Assembly (NCBI GenBank): GCA_016931115.1
Contig: JAFGFM010000074.1
Location: 1-39,270, forward strand
DNA from: Deltaproteobacteria bacterium
GTDB lineage: Bacteria; Desulfobacterota; DSM-4660; Desulfatiglandales; HGW-15
Length of the DNA stretch: 39,270 nt
Direction: 5' to 3'
Shown: positions 31,748-39,270 of the stretch, one piece after another
Position numbering within the stretch: position 1 is the stretch's first letter
How the letters are laid out: the number at the start of each line of letters is the position of its first letter
Position numbers and translations under genes: made by a program
The notes under the pieces: generated by a model
What the model saw: the letters and a program-made list of their open reading frames with translations, nothing else
The model's database searches: none
What the model was told of the DNA's origin: nothing

Positions 31748-32939
31748 TCATTATAAAAAGCGGCTTCATTTCAAAGCTTTTGTACTGGGGCCTGAGCCTT
31801 TTTGTGTCATAGTGCTTTTCAACATCCACAACCTTTTTAGAACTTGTTACCACCTCAATGGGCATATTGTCATACCTGCCATTTTTAAGGACAACCAGCC
31901 TTCCGTGAATCTTGTCCATTATTAGATCAAGTGCAAGATTACCATATGCCATAGGTACAATCGAGTCAATTGCATCAGGGTCACCGCCCCTCACCAGATA
32001 ACCAAGCTTCTGGTTTATTGTATCTATGGGGCGACCGTTATTATATTTGGCAGATCGTTCCCTTAACTCGGATGAGACAAGATCGCCTATGCCGCCCAGC
32101 TTTTTATGGCCGTATGCATCTGTCCGCGCCTCCTGGAAAATCATCTCACCCCCCTCAAACATGGCACCTTCAGATACAAGCACAACAGAATAACGGCTCG
32201 GATTGTGTTTACGGTCTTCAGTAAGGAGCTGGGTGAGCAGCTCCATATCAAATTTGTACTCAGGAATGACACAGCGGTTAGCTGCACCTGCCATGGCAGG
32301 GAGCATTGCAGTAAAGCCTGCATAACGGCCAAATACCTCAAGCACAAGAAACCTTTCATGTGACCCGGCTGATGTTCTAAGGCTGTTTGTAATTGAAATG
32401 GTGCGTGTTACGCAGGTGCTGAACCCAATGCAGTAGTCTGTGCCTGGCACATCATTATCCATTGTCTTTGGTATGGCGACTATCCTTACACCCTCCTGGT
32501 ACAACCTTACACCGTAACTTAATGTATCATCACCGCCAATGGGTATAAGGTAGTCAACCCCGAGAAAATCGAGATTTTTAAGGACATCAGGGGTGAGATC
32601 ATTTACATCGCCTGTATATTTAGCTTTAAGATGGTTAGGCACACGTTCTTTTCCCACATGGCTGGGTCTTGTTCTTGAGGTGTGCAGGAATGTCCCGCCT
32701 GTTCTTCCTGCCTTGTTTACAATCTCTTCTGTTAGTACCCGAAAGTGATCGGAATTATCCGCACCCTTGTCAGGGTTAATCTCTATTATGCCCTGCCACC
32801 CGTGACGGATACCAATCACCTGATACCCTTCTCTTATAGCCCTTATTGTTATAGCCCTGATTGCAGGGTTAAGCCCAGGCACATCCCCGCCGCCAGTGAG
32901 TATTGCAATAACGCCTTTTGTATTCGGGTTTTTTGCCAT
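31740..32939 (-). CDS. 6-phosphofructokinase, pyrophosphate-dependent type
   Basis: The start at 32939 has AAAGGAGGG upstream and gives 399 residues; a possible start at 33005 lies in the repeat. PFK signatures are G-G-G-D-V-P-G-L-N-P-A-I (16-27), I-G-G-D-D-T-L (134-140), P-K-T-M-D-N-D-V-P-G-T-D (157-168) and R-Y-A-G-F. The second Asp of G-G-D-D and the Lys of P-K-T-x-D-N-D are the residues associated with PPi rather than ATP use (ATP enzymes have G-G-D-G and P-G-T-x-D-N-D). It phosphorylates fructose-6-phosphate reversibly and could serve glycolysis or gluconeogenesis. A 69-base repeat lies just upstream. Confidence 0.92.
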   Translation of the reverse strand: MAKNPNTKGVIAILTGGGDVPGLNPAIRAITIRAIREGYQVIGIRHGWQGIIEINPDKGADNSDHFRVLTEEIVNKAGRTGGTFLHTSRTRPSHVGKERVPNHLKAKYTGDVNDLTPDVLKNLDFLGVDYLIPIGGDDTLSYGVRLYQEGVRIVAIPKTMDNDVPGTDYCIGFSTCVTRTISITNSLRTSAGSHERFLVLEVFGRYAGFTAMLPAMAGAANRCVIPEYKFDMELLTQLLTEDRKHNPSRYSVVLVSEGAMFEGGEMIFQEARTDAYGHKKLGGIGDLVSSELRERSAKYNNGRPIDTINQKLGYLVRGGDPDAIDSIVPMAYGNLALDLIMDKIHGRLVVLKNGRYDNMPIEVVTSSKKVVDVEKHYDTKRLRPQYKSFEMKPLFIMTN

Positions 32940-32990
32940 TATTCCCTCCTTTAAAAGCAAATATTGACAACATTGTAAAAGATAAGTTAT

Positions 32991-33059
32991 CACGCAAAGA
33001 CGCAAAGAACACCAAGAAAAATAATTTATTTTAAGTAGTTACCTTTGTGCCTTTGTGTG
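32991..33059. repeat. Short interspersed repeat of the CGCAAAGACGCAAAG family
   Basis: CACGCAAAG (32991-32999) and CTTTGTGTG (33051-33059) are inverted ends with one mismatch. The inner CGCAAAGACGCAAAG is shared with the element at 12998-13203, so two members of one repeat family occur in this window. It lies between the phosphofructokinase and diadenylate cyclase genes. Confidence 0.8.
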
Positions 33060-33100
33060 AGATTCAGCTTTTTACGAAACCATCAATATTGACGAAAATA

Positions 33101-34537
33101 CTACTGCCCCTGAATTGCAACTACCTGCCTTGAAATTATATATTCCATGGTAAACTTGCCATTTGAACCGTTTTCTACTTTTATCTTATCATCAAGGTCA
33201 AGATTAACCAGCATCATACCGCTTTCCGTGATATTTTCAAGGGGTACCTTGTCTGTATAAACCGTAGATATCTCGTTCAGTAACAGGCTCGGTCCGCTTA
33301 AAATGGCAATTGCCGGTTTGAATGAGACACTGGATATCTGGATATCCCTGGGCTTTTTCCCTTTCCAGTCTGCCTGGATCGGGACATTTTTCTTGGAGTA
33401 TTTATCTAACACAATATTAATTGATGAAGGGGTTGTATTTCTTAAAAAGACACCGGGCGGAAGTGAAATATTATCATTTGTTATATAAAACAGATTTTTA
33501 CCAATTTCACCATTAGTCAGATCAATAGTAATCTTTACATTCCCGGTGGTAAGGTTTTTTAAAAGTGTTGCTGAACCGTTCAGGTTGAGTGAAACGGTTT
33601 TAACTGATGTGTCAAGAAGTATCATATCCTGCTGGCTTCCTGTATACTCAACAGGCACCTCAAGGGTAATAATAGTATCAACACCTCTTGTAAAACTCAG
33701 CCAGATCCCTGTGATCAGCACGAGTGAAATGGCAGCGGCTGTTACAAGTTTCATCTTCTCTTTCCTGTAGCCGGTTCTCTTTTCATCTATTATACCCAGG
33801 TGTTTTTTAATACGATTGGAAAGCTCCTCCTCTGTATATACATTGAATATCTCCCCTGACTTTGCCATGACAACATTCTTTCTCTCCTCTGACGATACTA
33901 TAATAAGGGCATCTGTGTTTTCGGCAAGACCGGCTGCTGCACGGTGACGCATGCCATAATAGGAAGGGAGATCCTTTCTGTGGGATAAAGGCAAAACAGC
34001 CCCCACCTGCATTATCCTGTTGCCCTGAATAATGGCAGCGCCATCATGAACAGGGTTTTCATGCCAGAAAACGCTGAGTATCATCTCCTTTGAGATCGAT
34101 CCATCCCATTTGATACCGCTGTGTACAGAGTCAGTTATGTCCTCCTTGCCCGGGATGACCATAATTGCCCCTGTACCCTTTTTTGCCATCTCAAATATGG
34201 CCTCTGTGATTATATTAACAGGGGTTTCCACTTCATGGTGACGGGTTTCCCATAACAGTGCCCTGATATTTTTTGCCTGAAGGACAGTTCTTATTTCATT
34301 TCTGAAGATCACTATTATTATGATCGCAGCAACAGCTGTAAACCCCTGAACCGCCCAGCTCGTGACTATCAGCCCCACATAAAGGGCAATCCTCTGGAAT
34401 ATCCACAAAACTGCTATTCCCATGAGTACGCGAAGTACATTTGTACCTTTAAACAGGACATAGAGTCTGAACAGTATGTAGCTCATAATCAGGATATCTA
34501 AAATATCCCGCCATCTGTATATAAAATCATGTGTCAT
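33101..34537 (-). CDS. CdaA-type diadenylate cyclase fused to a YbbR (CdaR-like) region
   Basis: A 478-residue protein. Three N-terminal membrane helices (about 13-29, 35-58, 62-78) are followed by a DisA_N cyclase domain with D165-G-A and R197-H-R, the catalytic c-di-AMP motifs, plus the flanking H-E-N-P-V-H-D-G-A-A-I-I and G-A-V-L-P-L-S. Up to here it is a full CdaA (about 250 residues). A fourth membrane helix (about 263-282) is followed by about 195 extracytoplasmic residues of YbbR type (V-P-V-E-Y-T, L-P-P-G-V-F-L-R, N-V-P-I-Q-A-D-W-K-G). In Bacillota cdaA and cdaR (ybbR) are separate neighbouring genes whose products interact; here they form one chain. It is last in an operon with UspA and DUF2914 genes. 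The frame runs through the junction without stop. Confidence 0.93.
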   Translation of the reverse strand: MTHDFIYRWRDILDILIMSYILFRLYVLFKGTNVLRVLMGIAVLWIFQRIALYVGLIVTSWAVQGFTAVAAIIIIVIFRNEIRTVLQAKNIRALLWETRHHEVETPVNIITEAIFEMAKKGTGAIMVIPGKEDITDSVHSGIKWDGSISKEMILSVFWHENPVHDGAAIIQGNRIMQVGAVLPLSHRKDLPSYYGMRHRAAAGLAENTDALIIVSSEERKNVVMAKSGEIFNVYTEEELSNRIKKHLGIIDEKRTGYRKEKMKLVTAAAISLVLITGIWLSFTRGVDTIITLEVPVEYTGSQQDMILLDTSVKTVSLNLNGSATLLKNLTTGNVKITIDLTNGEIGKNLFYITNDNISLPPGVFLRNTTPSSINIVLDKYSKKNVPIQADWKGKKPRDIQISSVSFKPAIAILSGPSLLLNEISTVYTDKVPLENITESGMMLVNLDLDDKIKVENGSNGKFTMEYIISRQVVAIQGQ

Positions 34538-34542
34538 AATTA

Positions 34543-35028
34543 TCAGTCTGTTATGCTGAACCTGATTGTAGTGAGGATATTATCTTCAGCATCAGTAATC
34601 TCCACACGCCACGGGCCTTTATCGCTTTCTCTCAAATCTATCCTGCTGTATGTTTTAAAACTCGGAGGTTTTATGGAAAGCGGATATTTCTTTTCCAATT
34701 TATCATTGAAATAATACTTGTGAAAGATCTCTGACACACCGTAAACAGGGTCAAAATAGGTAAAACAAAAGAGTCTTTCTATGCCTGCCGAAAACACCAC
34801 GCCTTCATGAACCGGTTTACTTTTTTCAATCTTCTCACAGAGAACTGCCTGCTTTAGGACAGGTGGCGGAACTTTTTCGTCCACAGGCTTTTCTTCTGTA
34901 AAACAGGGTAAAGAAAAGATTATTGCCAGAACTGAGACAGTTATGGCAAGCCTCATTATCCAGCCATTATTAAATCGAAACCCCATCACCCCTTTTTCAG
35001 GTATCTTATTTCTCTCTCTTTTAAACAT
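34543..35028 (-). CDS. DUF2914 domain protein, exported
   Basis: A 161-residue protein. A hydrophobic export segment lies at about 25-42 (M-R-L-A-I-T-V-S-V-L-A-I-I-F-S-L). The rest matches the DUF2914 pattern: A-V-L-C-E-K-I-E, V-F-S-A-G-I-E-R-L-F-C-F-T, the central H-K-Y-Y-F-N-D, then G-P-W-R-V-E-I-T-D-A-E-D-N-I-L. DUF2914 domains are usually periplasmic and of unknown role. Two starts are possible: 35028, coupled to uspA by TAATG, or 34986, with AAGGGGTG directly upstream. It lies 5 bases before the cyclase-YbbR gene, whose extracytoplasmic half it could contact; that is inference. Confidence 0.85.
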   Translation of the reverse strand: MFKRERNKIPEKGVMGFRFNNGWIMRLAITVSVLAIIFSLPCFTEEKPVDEKVPPPVLKQAVLCEKIEKSKPVHEGVVFSAGIERLFCFTYFDPVYGVSEIFHKYYFNDKLEKKYPLSIKPPSFKTYSRIDLRESDKGPWRVEITDAEDNILTTIRFSITD

Positions 35029-35447
35029 TATTTCACCATCATCACGGGACAGGATGCAAGAATTCCGACCCTGTAACTGATAGTTGCCCAGCCGTCACTG
35101 CTCTCCATCTCTTCCAGTTTATGGGAGCTTAAGATAATCAGGTCTATCCCTTTTGAGGATGCATATTTTACTATTTCATGAACACGCCTGCCATAGATTA
35201 TATCCGTGTGGATTTTAATATTATCGGTCTCATATCTTCTTGCTATCTTTGCCATATTTTTTTCAGCACGGGCAGCAAGTTTATCATAGAATTCCCTGAA
35301 TTCATCCCCTTCATCGTCCTCTATTGTCTCAACCACATGAAGAAGGGTTATATGGCATGGTTTTCCCTTACCCATACCGGTTGCTATTTCAATGGCCTTG
35401 AGGCTCTTTTCTGTCAGATCAGTTGGTACAAGGATATTTCTGAACAT
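35028..35447 (-). CDS. Universal stress protein, probably not ATP-binding
   Basis: A 139-residue UspA-fold protein: M-F-R-N-I-L-V-P-T-D-L-T-E-K-S start, central H-I-T-L-L-H-V-V, and D-L-I-I-L-S-S-H-K-L. In ATP-binding members the last motif is G-x-x-G-x9-G-(S/T) (G-S-H-G-R-T-G...G-S); here it reads S-S-H-K-L-E-E-M-E-S-S-D-G-W-A-T, so the glycine loop is missing and nucleotide binding is doubtful. It is first in the operon with the DUF2914 and diadenylate cyclase genes (stop and next start share TAATG). Usp proteins are known c-di-AMP binders in some bacteria, making the pairing suggestive, but this is inference. Confidence 0.9.
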   Translation of the reverse strand: MFRNILVPTDLTEKSLKAIEIATGMGKGKPCHITLLHVVETIEDDEGDEFREFYDKLAARAEKNMAKIARRYETDNIKIHTDIIYGRRVHEIVKYASSKGIDLIILSSHKLEEMESSDGWATISYRVGILASCPVMMVK

Positions 35448-35639
35448 ATTTTGTTTCTCTCTAATGGTTTATTTAAAAGAGTTATATCATATAAGCCTGA
35501 CTATAAACAATAATTTTTCCTTTGAAATCCTGTTATATAAGGTTTAAAAAGAAAATTATGCCGCTATAGAAAGCAAAGGCCGGCCTTTTTAAATATCATT
35601 TTTATTATTCGGCTGTTTTTTAAAAATAATGGAGGACAA

Positions 35640-37112
35640 ATGGAATCCACTCTGAAAATACTCTTTGTTTCGTCCGAGGCAGTCCCCTATGCAAAAAGTG
35701 GCGGTCTTGCCGATGTTGCGGGCTCTCTGCCCATAGCACTCACAGAGGCCGGCATGGATATAAGGATTGTAATGCCCCTCTACCCTTCTACCAAAAAGGT
35801 CATGCTTGATAAAACAGCGGTAATTGAAAAGATAGCTGTTCCACTTGGTGATTTACAGCTTGCTGCCAGCGTATATATGACCAGATCCACTAAACGGGTC
35901 CCGGCCCTTTTTGTACACAGGGAAGACCTTTTCAGCAGGCCCGCTCTTTATGGCAGCAGGGCTGGCGACTATTATGACAACCTTGAGCGTTTCACCTTTT
36001 TCTGCCATGCCGTATTAAGGGTCGCACGCGAACTGGACTTCAGGCCTGACATAATTCACTGTCATGACTGGCAGACAGGCCTTATACCGGCCCTGCTCAG
36101 GGGGCCTTATAATGATGATTTCTTTAAAAACACACCGGTGCTTTTTACCATACACAATATGGGTTACCAGGGGGTCTTCCCGGGCCATAAACTTAACTTA
36201 ACAGGGCTTAAGGGGATAGATTTTTATCACCAGGAAGGGCTTGAATACTGGGGAAACATAAGCCTTCTGAAATCAGGCATAGTCTATGCGGATGCTGTAA
36301 ATACAGTTAGCCCGACCTATTCCCAAGAGATCTGCACCAGGGAATTCGGCCTGGGCATGGAAGGGATTCTTAACAATAGAAAGGATTCACTTTCAGGGAT
36401 ACTGAATGGTGTGGATTATGAGATATGGAACCCTGAAAAGGATAAAAATATTCCGCGAAACTATTCCATTAAAAATATCTCAGGCAAGACCATATGCAAG
36501 AGGGAGGTGATTAAAGAGATGGGGCTTGACTCATCTCTTATGGAAAAACCCATTTTTGGCATGGTATCACGCCTCGATAAACAGAAGGGGCTGGACCTGC
36601 TCCTTGAGATATTGGATAAACTAATGGCCCTTGATACAGGCTTAATACTGCTAGGGTCAGGTGATCCGGCTATTGAAACTGCCCTGGCTCAGGCAGCAAA
36701 AGGTCATCCCGGAAAGATCGGGATCGGCACGGGGTTCAATGACCCGCTTGCACACAGAATAATAGCGGGGAGCGATTTCTTTCTTATACCATCAAGATAT
36801 GAACCCTGCGGCCTGACACAGATGTATGCCCTCAAATATGGTACAGTACCGATTGTGAGGGCAACAGGGGGGCTGAATGATACAGTATCTTCATATGAAA
36901 AGGGCATGGGAAACGGCTTCAAATTCAGAGGCGCAAACCCGGAGGAACTTTTTGCATGTATCAAACTGGCAATAGAGTTCTATAAAAACAGGACTGAATG
37001 GAAAAGGATTGTGACAAACGGTATGAAGGAAGAGTTCTCATGGAAAAAATCCGCTGACAGATATATTGAACTTTACAGAAAACTGAAGAGCCAGCGGATG
37101 ATAACCGGGTAA
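35640..37112 (+). CDS. glgA: Glycogen synthase (GT5)
   Basis: A 490-residue GT5 glycosyltransferase. The N-terminal ADP-glucose site is K19-S-G-G-L-A-D-V. Other family markers are H-C-H-D-W-Q-T-G-L-I-P, F-T-I-H-N-M-G-Y-Q-G, N-T-V-S-P-T-Y, L-N-G-V-D-Y-E-I-W-N-P, S-R-L-D-K-Q-K-G and the catalytic P-S-R-Y-E-P-C-G-L-T-Q. It extends alpha-1,4-glucan from ADP-glucose (or UDP-glucose) in the cytoplasm. GGAGGA lies just before the start. No glgC or glgB is nearby. A palindrome AAAGGCCGGCCTTT sits at 35575-35588 in its leader. Its stop is only 2 bases from the stop of dinB. Confidence 0.96.
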   Translation: MESTLKILFVSSEAVPYAKSGGLADVAGSLPIALTEAGMDIRIVMPLYPSTKKVMLDKTAVIEKIAVPLGDLQLAASVYMTRSTKRVPALFVHREDLFSRPALYGSRAGDYYDNLERFTFFCHAVLRVARELDFRPDIIHCHDWQTGLIPALLRGPYNDDFFKNTPVLFTIHNMGYQGVFPGHKLNLTGLKGIDFYHQEGLEYWGNISLLKSGIVYADAVNTVSPTYSQEICTREFGLGMEGILNNRKDSLSGILNGVDYEIWNPEKDKNIPRNYSIKNISGKTICKREVIKEMGLDSSLMEKPIFGMVSRLDKQKGLDLLLEILDKLMALDTGLILLGSGDPAIETALAQAAKGHPGKIGIGTGFNDPLAHRIIAGSDFFLIPSRYEPCGLTQMYALKYGTVPIVRATGGLNDTVSSYEKGMGNGFKFRGANPEELFACIKLAIEFYKNRTEWKRIVTNGMKEEFSWKKSADRYIELYRKLKSQRMITG

Positions 37113-37114
37113 CA

Positions 37115-38299
37115 TCAGTCAGAAAGGAGCCTGCCAGGGATAATACCCTTTTCCCCAAACCTTTTATTAACCGAGTCTATTGCCCGGTTGAGGTTCCTGG
37201 CCTTTTCCTTTTTATTATCACGGGCAAACAATGACATCTGACCTGAAAGACCGTCTGTGTTTAACCCCGACACTGAAACACCTATAAGCCTGACAGGACG
37301 CACCCCTGCCTCTGTTTTACCCAGAAGATCACGGGCGGTCATATATATAACCATACCGTCATCAATATAATCATCAAGGGTGAGGGATCGTGTTACAAGG
37401 GTAAAGTCATGGTATTTCACCTTGAGGTGGATAACCTTGGCCTTAAGACCCATATGCCTCATCCTTTCTGCTGTCTTCATGGAGAGTTCCAAAAGATATC
37501 TTTCAAGCAGCTCTATTTCATTTATATCATCAACAAAGGTCTCTTCATGCCCTATGGATTTTGCCTCATGGCCTGTTACAACCTCCCTCTCATCAATGCC
37601 TGAGGCCATTAGCTGCATCCTTACCCCGTTTTTACCAAAAAGCCTTTCAAGGGTCTTAACCGGAAAGAGCCTCAGCTCTTTGAAGCTCTTTATGTTATAC
37701 CTCTCAAGCTTATCCTGTGTTACCTTTCCGGCCCCCCACATCCTTGATACAGGAAGGGGATCAAGAAATGCGGTCAACCCGTTAGCGGTAACAACAGTAA
37801 GGCCATCAGGTTTATCAATGTCCGATGCGATTTTAGCGACAAATTTTGAGGGTGCCACACCTGCGGATACTGTAAGACCTGTTTCTGCCAATACAGTCTT
37901 CTTTATAAGTTTTGCTACAGCTACTGGCTCGCCCAGAAGCCTTTCAGTACCTGTTATATCAAGGAATGCCTCATCAATGGAAAGGGGTTCTACAAGGGGT
38001 GTAAAACGGTGAAATATGGCAAATATCTGGTCAGAGAGCTCTTTATATCTGGCCATCCTTACCGGTAAAAAAATACCCTGCGGACAGAGCCTTATGGCCT
38101 GCGCTATTGGCTGTGCAGAATGCACTCCAAATTTTCTCGCCTCGTATGATGCGGAAGAGACCACCCCCCTTTTGCTGTTACCCCCGACAATAACAGGCTT
38201 GCCCCTGAGGGCAGGGTTATCCAGTATCTCCACTGAGGGATAAAATGCATCCATATCAAGATGGATTATGGTTTTTATTTTACTCTGCTCTATGTCCAT
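37115..38299 (-). CDS. dinB: DNA polymerase IV
   Basis: A 394-residue Y-family polymerase. The catalytic carboxylates are D15 (I-I-H-L-D-M-D-A-F-Y) and D109-E110 (P-L-S-I-D-E-A-F-L-D). Also present are R-G-V-V-S-S-A-S-Y-E-A-R-K-F-G-V, G-V-A-P-S-K-F-V-A-K-I-A-S-D-I-D-K-P-D-G and the little-finger region. Near the C-terminus G-Q-M-S-L-F fits a beta-clamp-binding motif. It carries out translesion synthesis. No SOS box was identified upstream. It converges with glgA with a 2-base gap and no terminator between them. Confidence 0.96.
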   Translation of the reverse strand: MDIEQSKIKTIIHLDMDAFYPSVEILDNPALRGKPVIVGGNSKRGVVSSASYEARKFGVHSAQPIAQAIRLCPQGIFLPVRMARYKELSDQIFAIFHRFTPLVEPLSIDEAFLDITGTERLLGEPVAVAKLIKKTVLAETGLTVSAGVAPSKFVAKIASDIDKPDGLTVVTANGLTAFLDPLPVSRMWGAGKVTQDKLERYNIKSFKELRLFPVKTLERLFGKNGVRMQLMASGIDEREVVTGHEAKSIGHEETFVDDINEIELLERYLLELSMKTAERMRHMGLKAKVIHLKVKYHDFTLVTRSLTLDDYIDDGMVIYMTARDLLGKTEAGVRPVRLIGVSVSGLNTDGLSGQMSLFARDNKKEKARNLNRAIDSVNKRFGEKGIIPGRLLSD

Positions 38300-38497
38300 A
38301 TTTCCTGTTAAGGAAGAATTTTTGTTCTCTCACTCTTTTTTTCCTGAAACCGTTTACATTGTACTCAAAAAATATTTCAATATCATATAACTGCATACAT
38401 ATTACCCAAATAACTTACTTTTAAAACAACCGTAAAACAAGGCCAATTTTTATTTTTAATAAATCATATCAAATGGTTAACATATCATTATTTATCA

Positions 38498-38513
38498 TGG
38501 CATACCCCTTGCT
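38498..38513 (+). promoter_or_regulatory. Sigma-54 promoter before the ZraP/Spy-like gene
   Basis: TGGCATACCCCTTGCT matches TGGCAYR-N4-TTGCW, with exactly 10 bases between the GG and GC pairs. Transcription would start near 38524, giving a leader of about 35 bases with GGAGGT before the ATG at 38558. An upstream activator site was not identified in the 190 AT-rich bases before it (38300-38497), which otherwise hold no visible feature. Confidence 0.8.
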
Positions 38514-38557
38514 TTATATAAAGTCAACTGACAACAACAATTTTATGGAGGTATAAA

Positions 38558-39004
38558 ATGAATAGCATAAAAAGAATTACAGGGATCACGTTATTGATAT
38601 TTGTGCTGGCCATACCCGCTTTTGCATGGGGGCCAGGGTTTGGCATGGGTTTTGGGCCTGGGCCATATTATGACTATGACAACAATTTCAGCCGTCTTAC
38701 AGAAGAGGAACAGGATAAGCTTGATGATCTTTACAGCGCATTTGAGGATAAAACCAAAGATGCAAGAAACGAGATCATCAAAAAGCAGATCGATCTTAAT
38801 GCTGTTATAGAAGATAAAGAACCTGACCTGAAAAAGGCAAAGGCCATCCAGAAGGAGATAAATGATCTACAGGCGATAATAAGTGATGCGCATCTTGAAT
38901 TTATCATTGAGGCTAAAAAGATAAACCCTGACATAGGCATTGGCAAAGGCGCAAGGATGGACAGGGGCACGAGGGGTGGAAGAGGAATGGGTAGAGGCAG
39001 GTAA
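38558..39004 (+). CDS. ZraP/Spy-like small periplasmic protein
   Basis: A 148-residue protein with a clear signal peptide (hydrophobic core about 10-20, ending P-A-F-A before W-G). The mature start is Gly/Pro/Tyr-rich (G-P-G-F-G-M-G-F-G-P-G-P-Y-Y-D-Y), followed by a helical hairpin of about 85 residues with L-T-E-E-E-Q-D-K-L, the counterpart of the LTxxQ motif of CpxP/Spy/ZraP, and a Gly/Arg-rich tail. These proteins are periplasmic chaperones or zinc-binding sensors that modulate envelope stress two-component systems. Control by sigma-54, as in the zra system of enterobacteria, favours the ZraP comparison. No zraSR-like genes are in the window. His and Cys ligands are almost absent, so zinc binding is doubtful. 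Confidence 0.85.
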   Translation: MNSIKRITGITLLIFVLAIPAFAWGPGFGMGFGPGPYYDYDNNFSRLTEEEQDKLDDLYSAFEDKTKDARNEIIKKQIDLNAVIEDKEPDLKKAKAIQKEINDLQAIISDAHLEFIIEAKKINPDIGIGKGARMDRGTRGGRGMGRGR

Positions 39005-39049
39005 AATCAGAAACAATTATCAGTTCTGGAAATGCTCTCCGGAACTGCC

Positions 39050-39092
39050 AGCGGCCGGTATATCGCCATCCACCAGATACCGGCCGCTTTTC
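39050..39092 (+). terminator. Terminator after the ZraP/Spy-like gene
   Basis: A 12-bp GC-rich stem (AGCGGCCGGTAT at 39050-39061, ATACCGGCCGCT at 39077-39088) with a 15-base loop followed by TTTTC. A smaller hairpin (CAGTTCTGG / CCGGAACTG, 39021-39047) precedes it. Confidence 0.85.
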
Positions 39093-39146
39093 ATTCACAA
39101 ATCCATTCAGTCAACCCAATTAATTTTTTTGAGTATGGCCCTTATT

Positions 39147-39270
39147 TCACTCTCTTTTTGTCTCTTTTCTCTTTTCTGTGCGGACCCTGTAAAGTCTTTC
39201 TGTAAAGCCTCCTTCTTTTTCAAAATCCCTCGCCAACCGGTCAACCTGACGATCAAGAAAATAGCAGCAG
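39147..39270 (-). CDS. Four-helix-bundle family protein, C-terminal part only
   Basis: The minus-strand frame is open from the window edge to TGA (39147-39149): 40 residues with Y-F-L-D-R-Q-V-D-R-L, then F-E-K-E-G-G-F-T-E-R-L-Y-R-V-R and a basic tail. The Y-L-L-D-R-Q...F-x-x-E-G-G-F-x-E-R-L-Y-R pattern is the C-terminal 'suffix' found in some four-helix-bundle (S23/IVS-type) proteins. The rest lies outside the window. Function of the family is unknown. Confidence 0.7.
   Translation of the reverse strand, partial: CCYFLDRQVDRLARDFEKEGGFTERLYRVRTEKRKETKRE

Noticed and set aside
35575-35588. Palindrome AAAGGCCGGCCTTT followed by T-run before glgA
   Set aside because: Too little loop for a stable terminator and no gene ends there on the plus strand; could be an operator but nothing supports this.
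1-39270. CRISPR array or cas genes, prophage or transposase genes
   Set aside because: No spaced direct repeats, cas-like proteins, integrases or transposases were seen in the window.

Overview
The window looks like a chromosomal segment of an anaerobic bacterium of the former Deltaproteobacteria (Desulfobacterota). This is inferred from several points seen together: an Hcp gene preceded by a TTGAC-N4-GTCAA palindrome resembling HcpR sites, a hemA / cytochrome c assembly / precorrin-2 dehydrogenase cluster, a pyrophosphate-type phosphofructokinase, TrpB2, many soluble and hybrid histidine kinases, and several short palindromic repeat families. No 16S rRNA or species marker is present, so the assignment stays tentative.

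Layout. 1-9053 (+): a tightly packed eight-gene Bat (aerotolerance-type) operon: DUF58, a membrane protein with TPR-like and SurA_N-like regions, a BatD-like lipoprotein, BatA, BatB, BatC, BatD and BatE; MoxR probably lies just upstream. A palindromic repeat has been incorporated in frame into the start of batC. 9051-10346: palindromic repeats, a LysM gene remnant, a hicBA-type toxin-antitoxin pair and tRNA-Ser(UGA). 10449-12922 (-): an unrecognised protein and an ABC-F ATPase. 13212-16829 (-): an operon for precorrin-2 dehydrogenase, CcsA/HemX, HemA, a MoaE-like protein and MoaC (tetrapyrrole, cytochrome c and molybdopterin work). 16964-18903 (-): a eukaryotic-type HisA overlapping a radical SAM gene. 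19130-21569 (+): TrpB2 and a MetA/SphA-type barrel protein. 21825-22256 (-): a decayed carboxylesterase.

22442-28909 holds three cupin-like genes of one family (one with two domains, two single-domain) flanking two large signalling proteins: an HDOD-GAF-kinase and a REC-kinase-REC-PilZ hybrid. 29139-31747: hcp, with a well-placed HcpR-like operator, and a divergent sensorless histidine kinase. 31740-32939 (-): PPi-type phosphofructokinase. 33101-35447 (-): UspA, a DUF2914 protein and a protein that joins a CdaA-type diadenylate cyclase to a YbbR (CdaR-like) region. 35640-38299: glycogen synthase and DNA polymerase IV, converging with 2 bases between their stops. 38558-39004 (+): a ZraP/Spy-like periplasmic protein behind a canonical sigma-54 promoter. 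The right edge cuts a four-helix-bundle protein on the minus strand.

Most genes are ordinary. The most unusual points are the repeat-encoded N-terminus of BatC, the CdaA-YbbR fusion, the cupin paralogues with progressive loss of metal ligands beside an HDOD/PilZ kinase pair, the sigma-54 and HcpR-type regulatory sites, and the Bat operon's additional SurA_N-like and BatD-like components.
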